Assembly (NCBI RefSeq): GCF_000716605.1
Contig: NZ_JNXE01000021.1
Span: 100,864 to 164,863, forward strand
DNA length: 64,000 nucleotides
Direction: 5' to 3'
Origin: Streptomyces sp. NRRL F-525
GTDB taxonomy: Bacteria; Actinomycetota; Actinomycetes; Streptomycetales; Streptomycetaceae
Shown one piece after another: positions 57,988 through 64,000 of the stretch. The position numbers and the translations under genes are program-made. The notes under the pieces were generated by a model. The model saw only the letters and a program-made list of their open reading frames with translations, ran no database searches and was not told the origin of the DNA. Every line of letters begins with the position of its first letter. The first letter of the stretch is position 1.

Positions 57988-58512
57988 ATGCCCCGAATAT
58001 CCCGCTCCCTGGTCACCGCCCTCTCCTCCCTCGCCCTCGCTGGCGCCGGCCTCACCGTCGCAGTCGGCACCGCCCACGCGCAGAGCTGCAGCCAGGACTA
58101 CCTCCCCCTCCCCGACCCCACCTGCCAGCCCGGTGCCTTCAACCCGGACGTCACCCAGTCCACCATCGACTCCACGATCTGCGTCTCCGGGTGGACCGCG
58201 ACCGTCCGGCCCTCCAGCTCGTACACCACCGCGCTGAAGAAGACGCAGATCGTCGAGTACGGCTACACCGACACCAGCACCTCGGACTACGAGGAGGACC
58301 ACTTCGTCCCCCTCGAACTCGGCGGTGCCCCCAAGAGCGAACTCAACCTCTGGCCCGAGCCGGAGTACGGCACCAAGACCGCTGCCAACAAGGACACCGT
58401 CGAGAACAAACTCAAGAAGGCAGTCTGCGCCGGCACCGTCACCCTCGCCGACGCCCAGGACGCGATCGTCACCGACTGGACGACCGCACTGGCCGACCTC
58501 GGCCTGAGCTGA
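57988..58512 (+). CDS. Secreted HNH-like protein
   Basis: 174 residues. Signal peptide RISRSLVTALSSLALAGAGL, cut after AHA. The mature part has CSQDYLPLPDPTCQPGAFNP, TICVSGWTATVRPSSSY and YEEDHFVPLELGGAP followed by NLWPEPEYG. The D-H ... N-L-W-P-E arrangement is that of HNH nucleases with a beta-beta-metal fold (DHxxPL..GG....NLWP), so an extracellular nuclease is possible. RBS GGGAGA before ATG 57988. It is the one clearly intact gene in this decayed region. Confidence 0.75.
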   Translation: MPRISRSLVTALSSLALAGAGLTVAVGTAHAQSCSQDYLPLPDPTCQPGAFNPDVTQSTIDSTICVSGWTATVRPSSSYTTALKKTQIVEYGYTDTSTSDYEEDHFVPLELGGAPKSELNLWPEPEYGTKTAANKDTVENKLKKAVCAGTVTLADAQDAIVTDWTTALADLGLS

Positions 58513-58665
58513 TCCCGTCCGCTCGACGTAGGGGTCGGTCTCCTCCTCCGGGAGTAGCCGGCCCCTCTCGGCTCCCTCTCGCGAGGCAGACCAAGTGCCT
58601 CCGCACGGGCCATGTTCTTGAGCATCGCGAGGACGAGTGCGGGGCACAGGAGAGGGGCACAGGAG

Positions 58666-59292
58666 CTACTGAGCTCGTCGGATTGTTGTCCGGTGCTGGG
58701 TGAGGGTGAGTCCGGTGCCGACAAGGCAGCCGTAGATGAGGTCGGGCCGGAGCTGGATATGACGCAGGCCCCGGCGCAGAGTGCGTTCAAGATGCTCGTC
58801 GTCGGTGAAGGCCGTGTTGGCCAGCGGGCCGCGCCGTAACAGCGATGAGATGCCCTCCACCGGATGCAAGTCCGGTGCATAGGAGGGTAGTTGCACGATG
58901 GTGAGCCAGTCATGCGCGGCCGCGTACTCACGCATCCCGACGGCCGGGTGGACATTGAGATTGTCTCAGATCAAGACGATGGGCGCGCCGAGTTGGATGT
59001 GGGCGCGGACGACCAGGTCGCGGTAGTCGCGCCAGGCGAAGCTGTCGCGTCCGGTTCCCTTGTACTTGCGGCGACGGCACGGCCGGTAGATCAGCCGGGA
59101 CGCGTCGCCCTGCCGGTAACAGCACATGGCGGCGATCGACCAGCGGCGCCAGGACCGGCCCCGCACCCGCACCCGCACCCGCACCACGGGCGTATGCCCA
59201 CGCCGGCCCCAGGTGCGGGCCCGTGGCGGAGTCGTCGAGAACCCGGCCTCGTCCTCGAAGACGACAAGGGCCCCGAGCGCCGCCGCAGTCAT
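58666..59292 (-). pseudogene. IS630 orfB with a nonsense codon
   Basis: From ATG 59292: MTAAALGALVVFEDEAGFST (first Asp), GDASRLIYRPCRRRK, HIQLGAPIVLI, TGA, DNLNVHPAVGMREYAAA (second Asp), YAPDLHPVEGISSLLRRG (Glu). The TGA near 58966 replaces the Trp in the usual VWDNLN. The catalytic residues are otherwise in place. Stop formed at the very end of the element. Confidence 0.7.
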
Positions 59293-59823
59293 TCCGCCTG
59301 CGGCCACACATCCTTCTTCCACAGTTCGACCGCATGCTCGTCGCGTTCCATGGCCCGGCGCGCGGGAGACTGCCAGGACCAGCCGTGGCGGTGCAGCAGC
59401 CGCCATACCGCCGCCATCGAACAGTCGATCCGGAACCTGAAGGCGATCAGGACTCTGATCCGTGCCAGGGTCCACCGCTGGTCCTCCCAGGCGTGCTCGG
59501 CGGGCCCGAGGGCCAACTCCTTCTCCAACTCTGCGAACTGGTCGTCGGACAGCTTGGGCAGTTTCGGCGGCCCTGCGGTGGCAAGGGCATCCATCCCGCC
59601 TTCCCGCCGGGCACGCCGCTAGCGTTCCACCGACCGCTCACTCACCCGCAGATCCCTCGCAATCACCGCGGTCCTCTCGCCGCGTGTGAACCGTTCGCCT
59701 GCCTCGTATCGGAGCCGCTCACGAAACTGTCGCCGCTCGGCGGTCAACCCGCCGCCCTGCGCGTACCGCATACCACCGGCCTACCGCAGGGATCAGCACC
59801 CGACAACAACCCGAAATGATCAG
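58669..59823. mobile_element. Second IS630-family element, complete ends
   Basis: 1155 bp. Ends CTGAGCTCGTCGGATTGTTG and, reversed, CTGATCATTTCGGGTTGTTG are imperfect inverted repeats, continuing TCcGGTGCTG. TA at 58667-58668 and 59824-59825 is the expected target duplication. Same family as the element at 40608 but clearly divergent. Both transposase frames have stop codons. It is inserted next to or into an IS110 fragment. Confidence 0.8.
59289..59771 (-). pseudogene. IS630 orfA with a nonsense codon
   Basis: From ATG 59771: MRYAQGGGLTAERRQFRERL, the helix-turn-helix ending RDLRVSERSVER, then TAG near 59622, then RRARREGGMDALATAGPPKL through ARIRVLIAFRFRIDCSM to WPQAE. The stop lies at a Trp position just before the equivalent nonsense codon of the copy at 41530. 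Confidence 0.7.
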
Positions 59824-59825
59824 TA

Positions 59826-60274
59826 ACCGGTGGGCCGGGGTGGTGCGACCTCGTGGAATCGGCCGCTGCGGATCAGTGCCCACGGGATGTTGAGTCTGCG
59901 TCGGGCGAGGGCGGTCACGGCCTGGGTATGCCGTGTGCCCTCGGCGCGCTTGCGGTCGTAAAACGTCATGGAGTTGGGGTCGTGGCGCACGCTCGTCAGG
60001 GCGGACATGGAGAGGACGCGCTGGAGACCCCGATGACAGTGGTGTGGCCGTGCAGGTTGCCGTTCCGGTTCCCGAAATCGTGCGGTACCGGGGCCAGATT
60101 GGCGAACGCTGCGAGCCCGTCCGGGCTGGTGGAGTCCGCCAGGTCGTTGCCCACCGCGGCGATGAACCCGGCACCCAGCGGCGGATCGATGCCGGGCATG
60201 CTGGCCACGATCTCGGCCAGCTCGTGCGTCCGGAAGCGGGCCTCGAAGCTGCGCGGGCATGAGTTCACCGACAC
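59826..60274 (-). pseudogene. 3' part of an IS110-family transposase
   Basis: Minus-strand pieces: EARFRTHELAEIVASMPGID, GLAAFANLAPVPHDFGNRNG, and after a frameshift near 60035 RVLSMSALTSVRHDPNSMTF, YDRKRAEGTRHTQAVTALAR. This is the serine-containing Tnp_2 domain of IS110. The end is truncated at the IS630 boundary (PPRPTGY, stop supplied by the IS). Inactive. Confidence 0.7.
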
Positions 60275-60444
60275 TCAGACGAAGGTGTTGGAGAACCACT
60301 TGGAGAAGATCCGCGCGACGGCCGACTGGATCGCGACCGCGGCCGCGACCGGGCAGGTCGACCTTGATGAACAGCTCGCCCAGCTGCTGCGGGGCCAGTA
60401 GCCATGGGGGCGGGTCTGCCCGCCCGTGTCCGCGGCCAGACGGT

Positions 60445-60800
60445 ATGCAGGAAGCGAAGCCGGCGGGGCTGACGCTCGTGCAGTTGTGCCGGGCGACCAA
60501 GCGCACGCCGTCGCAGGTCCGGGCGGGCCTGAGGTTCCTGCGGAAGGTCGCGGTCAAGGAGGGACTGTCGCCGGTGACCTAGAGCAGGCGGGACGGCTTT
60601 CAGATGTCGGAGGAGAGCGAGTTCTGGATCTCCTCCGAGCGGGCGATTTTCCAGGCGGAGCTGCACCGGGTCACCAACTTCATCACCGGGATCATCGCCC
60701 CGCACGCCAAGAGGGCCGCCAGCGATTAATGGATCCGCCTGGTCCTGGACCAGCTCGGCGGCGTCAAGGCCACCCTGGAAGTCCTCACCCGCGCCGCAAC
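60445..60800 (+). pseudogene. RacP-like plasmid regulator, two in-frame stops
   Basis: One frame from ATG 60445 reads MQEAKPAGLTLVQLCRATKR, TPSQVRAGLRFLRKVAV, TAG, RRDGFQMSEESEFWISSERA, LHRVTNFITGIIAPHAKRAA, TAA, WIRLVLDQLGGVKATLEVLT. The pattern (GQVRAGLRYLR, GTIAPHA, LDQLGGV.ATLE.L) is that of RacP-type proteins of Streptomyces integrative elements. Two nonsense codons at 60580 and 60727 but no frameshift, so decay is recent. Upstream, 60262-60401 on plus (DWIATAAATGQVDLDEQLAQ) may be part of the same element. Confidence 0.55.
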
Positions 60801-61480
60801 GTCGTCGATGCCACCGCTACGTCAACGACAATGGGTGCAAGTGGAGGGCTGTTCCTGTCGACTTCGGGATCCCTTGGCGCACTGTCTACGGGTTCTTCCA
60901 GCGATGGCGGGCGAGCGCGGACCTGGCCCGCATCCATGCCGAGCTGCACGAACGAGTCCGCGTCCACGACGGCCTGGATCCCCGCATCGTCGCGGTGATC
61001 CAGGACTCCCGGTCCGTCAAAGGTGCCGAGACCGTGCGCCAAGCCACCCGCGGAATCGACGGCGGGAGGCTGATCAACGGCCGTAAGCGGCACCTGGCCG
61101 CGGCCATGCGCGGGATGGCTCTGGACGTCATGGTCACCAAGGCCTCGCCGCACGACAGCATCCCCGCCCGTGACCAGCTGTTCCGCCTGCGCCTGACGCA
61201 TCCCGAACTCGCCGTCGCCGGGCTGACTCCGCCTACGGCTGAACCCTCGTGGGCCGGTCCCACTTCTTCCTCGGCATCACCCTCAAAACGATGCCCTGCC
61301 GCAAGGACCAGGACGGATTCGCCCTGCTGGCCAAGCGGTGGCGTGTCAAGCGGGCGATCTCGTGGATTATGAGAGCCCGGAGAAACGTCCGCGACTACGA
61401 GCGGCTCATCTCCCATAGCGAGGCCCACATTACGTGGACCTTCATCACTCTTATGGTCCGCCGGCTCACCCGGCCTTCCT
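60801..61480 (+). pseudogene. Broken IS5-family transposase
   Basis: Pieces in three frames on plus: NDNGCKWRAVPVDFGIPWRT, VYGFFQRWRASADLARIHAE, IQDSRSVKGAETVRQATRGI followed by NGRKRHLAAAMRGMALDVMV, then LVGRSHFFLGITLKTMPCRK and YERLISHSEAHITWTFITLM. It is the IS1647-like type with catalytic D in DSRSVKG. Frameshifts near 60850 and 61240 inactivate it. Confidence 0.7.
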
Positions 61481-62269
61481 ACCCACCCCGTACGTCACCG
61501 CACCCTGTCGAGCCTGTGAAAGCGGCTGGCAAGCCCAAGCCCATACGCCTCCGGATGCAGCGGCCGCAGGCGATTGGACTTGCCCCTACCGCCTGCGCTG
61601 ATCGGTGAGCAAGCTGGGCACATCCCATCCGTCAGTAGTGGTGACAACCTTCGGAAGCTGTTCGTTCGGCACCGTCCGACCGCCCTCCCGCGCATGGAAC
61701 TGAGCGGACCGGCTTGGATGCGAACGCGGCGGGGTGGTGGACGCGGCGATCGGCGCGCTGGTCTCCGTGAGGCGCCCCCCTGCGGTGTATGTGACCGGGG
61801 ACGCCAAGCAGATCATCAGGCGCACGGCCCTGGGATCAGCTGGTACGCGGTGGCGCGCATCGCCCGGTGTGCCCTTGAGCGGCGACATGCGCCAAACATG
61901 AGAGTGGGCAAAGCAACGGCAAGCCGCTTCGTCCGGTTCAGAGTGGGGTAGCCGTGAACGTCCAGGGGAACGACTACTCCGGCGATGCAGTTGCACACCC
62001 CTGCCATGATCCGGAGGACGGTGCGAACGAACACGGTGACCGGCTGACCCGGATCGCTGCACAGTCGCCACACACGGGGCAGCCGCTCACGCACCATCCC
62101 TAGGCGCTTTTCGGGGCACCGATTGTGCGAACGCGCAAAGAGCGAGGAGCTCGGCGTAAGGCGTCGCGGAACAGGCCAGACACGCGGTCAAGCAATTGAC
62201 CCCCGTCGGGTACGAGACCATCACGACCCCACCTGCGGCTCTGGCTGCATAAACCCCGCTGTCACCAGT
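61481..62269. other. Gene-poor stretch of about 790 bases
   Basis: No intact gene. A short plus-strand piece near 61735 (AAIGALVSVRRPPAVYVTGD) resembles the last strand of PIN-domain VapC toxins (IGALVA..RPP.VYTSD), too short to be sure. A 93-codon minus frame at 61816-62097 with two hydrophobic stretches has no RBS or recognised relatives. Confidence 0.3.
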
Positions 62270-63808
62270 TCATGCAGCAGTCCCCGTCTCTCGGCGTCGG
62301 CTGGTCGGTGGTGGGGTGGCGGCGCCGTTCAGGCAGCGATCGAGGAGCGCGTGCATGCGGGGGACGGCGAGGGACGGGTTGGCCGCGGCTCCCTCCGCGG
62401 TGCGGGGGTCCGCGAGGAGGGCCTCCAGGACTTCGGGCGTCAGGATCGGGTTGGCGGCGGCTGCCCGGCGCACCGCCTCGTCGGGGTCTTCGATCGGGGG
62501 TTCGGGCAGGGTGGGATCGGCTGCGGCCAGGGCGCGTACCTCGGGATCCGAGTGACCGATGAGGTGGGTCCGGCCGGTGCGCGGGAAGCCGGGCAGCGTC
62601 AGCAGGTGCGAACGGTGGTCCGGGCGGGTGACGAAGACGTCCAGGAGGAGGTGCGGCGGAGCCAGCGGGTGGCGGCACGCCAGCCGGATCCGGACCTCCT
62701 CGTCGTCGTCATGCGCGAGTGCCCCGACAAGTGCGGCGGGCAGGCGGGTCCAGCTCGCCGCAACCCGTCGGAGCACCGGTTCCCCGGACACCGCGCAGGC
62801 GGCGAACCAGTCGGGTGACGGCACGGTGGCCGGGTCGGGGTCCGGCTCGGTGATCGGGCAGATGCAGCCAGGACCGTGCGCGATGACCCGGTCGATCACG
62901 TCGTACTCGGCCCAGGTGCGGGGGAAGGAGTGGAGGCGTGCGCGCATCCGCACGTCCTCGTCCAAGTCCTCCCTCAGCTCCGCCACCAGGTCCGGTCCCA
63001 GGCCGGGCCGGGCGGCGACCATCTCGCGGACCTTCGCCTCGGGATGCCGGGCGAGCCGGGCGACGGCGTCGGCCGGAGTGTGGGGGTTCCGGGCCAGGGG
63101 GTGCACCGTGTCGTCCGCGAAGCACTGCTCGACGAGCGCGGGCGACAGGGCGCATCTGCCGAGCACGAACGGCCTGCTGCGCGGACGGATGGACGGCAGC
63201 TTGGCCTCCACCCGTTCCGGGTCCAGCTCCCAGTTCCTGTCCTTCGCCGCTTCACGGACCGCGGGGTCCGGATCGTCGAGCAGCCCCGCCCGCTGCGCCA
63301 GGGTGAGCGACTCCCACCGCCAAGTGGCCTGTATGCGGAGTGCGGGGTCCTCGTGCCCGGCCATGGAGCGGAAGAAGGACAGCGGGATCTGCCGGGACGA
63401 GTCGAGCTCCGAGATGATCTCGTGCGCGGTGACCTTGCCGTCCTCGCCCCCGTCCTGGGCGGTCAGGAAGGTGAGGAGGATGTCGTCCGGCAGCGGTCGG
63501 ACCCAGAGGGGCCAGGGGCGGAGGTGGGGGTTGGCGAGCCGCGCGCGGACGAGTCCCGAGGTGTCCGTTGCCAAGGGGGCGAGTCGCGAAGGGTCTACGT
63601 GCTGGTTGCGGGCGAGCGCGCCGCGGATCCGCCACTCCGGGTGGCACAGGGCTGCGTCGATGACGGCGTCGGGCAGGTCGCGATCCTTGCACATCAGCAG
63701 GCCGACCTCGCCGGCCGCTTGATCCAGCAGGCGTATCAGTACGTCGGAGGGCGCCGCCGGATTGAAGGCGACGCCGCGCAGCCAGAGTTCACGCAGAGAG
63801 TCGGACAC
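62270..63808 (-). CDS. LRV/HEAT-like repeat protein
   Basis: 512 residues from GTG 63808 (longer start at 63859 possible). It is built of about fifteen repeats of some 24-30 residues with the core xNPxxPxxxLxxLxxxxDxxVRxxLAxR, for example LVRARLANPHLRPWPLWVRP, HPLARNPHTPADAVARLARH and LAAADPTLPEPPIEDPDEAV. This is the leucine-rich-variant style, seen in many Streptomyces proteins. A Cys/His cluster GPGCICPITEP sits mid-protein. Such solenoids bind proteins; no enzymatic part is visible. A partial gene precedes it on the same strand. Confidence 0.75.
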   Translation of the reverse strand: MSDSLRELWLRGVAFNPAAPSDVLIRLLDQAAGEVGLLMCKDRDLPDAVIDAALCHPEWRIRGALARNQHVDPSRLAPLATDTSGLVRARLANPHLRPWPLWVRPLPDDILLTFLTAQDGGEDGKVTAHEIISELDSSRQIPLSFFRSMAGHEDPALRIQATWRWESLTLAQRAGLLDDPDPAVREAAKDRNWELDPERVEAKLPSIRPRSRPFVLGRCALSPALVEQCFADDTVHPLARNPHTPADAVARLARHPEAKVREMVAARPGLGPDLVAELREDLDEDVRMRARLHSFPRTWAEYDVIDRVIAHGPGCICPITEPDPDPATVPSPDWFAACAVSGEPVLRRVAASWTRLPAALVGALAHDDDEEVRIRLACRHPLAPPHLLLDVFVTRPDHRSHLLTLPGFPRTGRTHLIGHSDPEVRALAAADPTLPEPPIEDPDEAVRRAAAANPILTPEVLEALLADPRTAEGAAANPSLAVPRMHALLDRCLNGAATPPPTSRRRETGTAA

Positions 63809-63839
63809 CGCGTCATCCTGCCACCCCTTGCGCCCCGGA

Positions 63840-63999
63840 CCGGGCCACGAGGCGACCACATCGAGGGCTCCCTCCGCACCCTTCGGTACAGACAGCGGAC
63901 GGCGAGTTCCTCGTCCTGGGTGGAGATGCCGGCCGGGTCGCGGCCGTCCTGGAAGTCGTCGAAGTAGCCTGCGGCTGAGCCGAGTTGGCGGTACTCGGC
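63840..63999 (-). CDS. 3' part of an upstream gene (cut by window edge)
   Basis: From the right edge the minus-strand frame reads AEYRQLGSAAGYFDDFQDGR, DPAGISTQDEELAVRCLYRR, then loses coding character. Its exact stop is uncertain: this frame stays open past the start of the repeat-protein gene, so there may be an overlap or a frameshift near 63875. Unrecognised. Confidence 0.35.
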
Positions 64000-64000
64000 G

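Noticed and set aside
59160..59180. Short tandem CGCACC repeats within the IS630 gene
   Set aside because: They encode the Arg-Val run RVRVRVRG of the transposase and look like slippage, not a functional repeat or CRISPR.
1..64000. tRNA, rRNA, CRISPR arrays and riboswitches
   Set aside because: I saw no cloverleaf with CCA-like ends, no rRNA motifs and no regularly spaced repeats; a covariance-model scan would be needed to exclude small RNAs.

Overview
The window looks like part of a Streptomyces chromosome. Base composition is uniformly very high in GC, coding regions have GC-rich third positions, many genes start with GTG and overlap their neighbour by ATGA or GTGA, and every recognisable family is typical of that genus. 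No tRNA, rRNA or CRISPR array was found. The mixture of intact accessory operons, many decayed genes and several insertion sequences suggests an accessory, possibly arm-proximal, region rather than core chromosome.

Region 1 (about 0-10.3 kb) is a redox and detoxification block. It holds a GntR/FCD regulator, an extradiol-type dioxygenase of the VOC fold, a 14-TM DHA2 efflux pump translationally coupled to a pirin, an FSP1/NDH-2-like flavoprotein, an LLM flavin oxidoreductase, two atypical SDR proteins around a truncated hemoglobin, and a sugar porter. Region 2 (10.3-23 kb) is patchy. It holds decayed genes (aldo/keto reductase, a frameshifted secreted protein, an orotate phosphoribosyltransferase remnant), then a serine hydrolase, a SnoaL-like protein, a PEP-mutase family protein, a pair of small membrane proteins, a Doc-like toxin-antitoxin pair, an orphan HExxH domain that resembles a polymorphic-toxin tip, a BlaI/M56 pair and a FetB-like permease.

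Region 3 (23.3-36.4 kb) is a cell-envelope block. A two-component system flanks an FtsX-type ABC transporter with two ATPases and a lipoprotein, all translationally overlapping. A chimeric 52-codon mini-gene lies between the ATPases. Next come a PIG-V-like mannosyltransferase, a GtrA-like flippase, a GT39-like protein, and an MprF-type lysyl-phosphatidylglycerol synthase. Palindromes of the form CTACA-Nx-TGTAG, like known BlaI operators, occur in front of blaI, next to fetB, between two divergent envelope genes and in front of a second GT-C gene at 45.2 kb. This suggests a BlaI-type envelope regulon inside the window.

Region 4 (36.4-55.8 kb) mixes IS debris with intact modules. These are an SDR/TetR divergon with a clear operator, an ECF sigma/anti-sigma pair, a complete IS630 element with TA duplications, an adenosine deaminase family gene, a GT-C protein, a secreted phosphodiesterase, a two-component system with a COG4705 membrane protein, a truncated second response regulator, a DUF429 protein and a DsbA-like lipoprotein. 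Region 5 (55.8-62.3 kb) is a graveyard of mobile-element pieces (IS630, IS5, IS110, a RacP-like plasmid-regulator remnant, a TPR fragment) around one intact secreted HNH-like protein. The window ends in a leucine-rich-variant/HEAT-type repeat protein.
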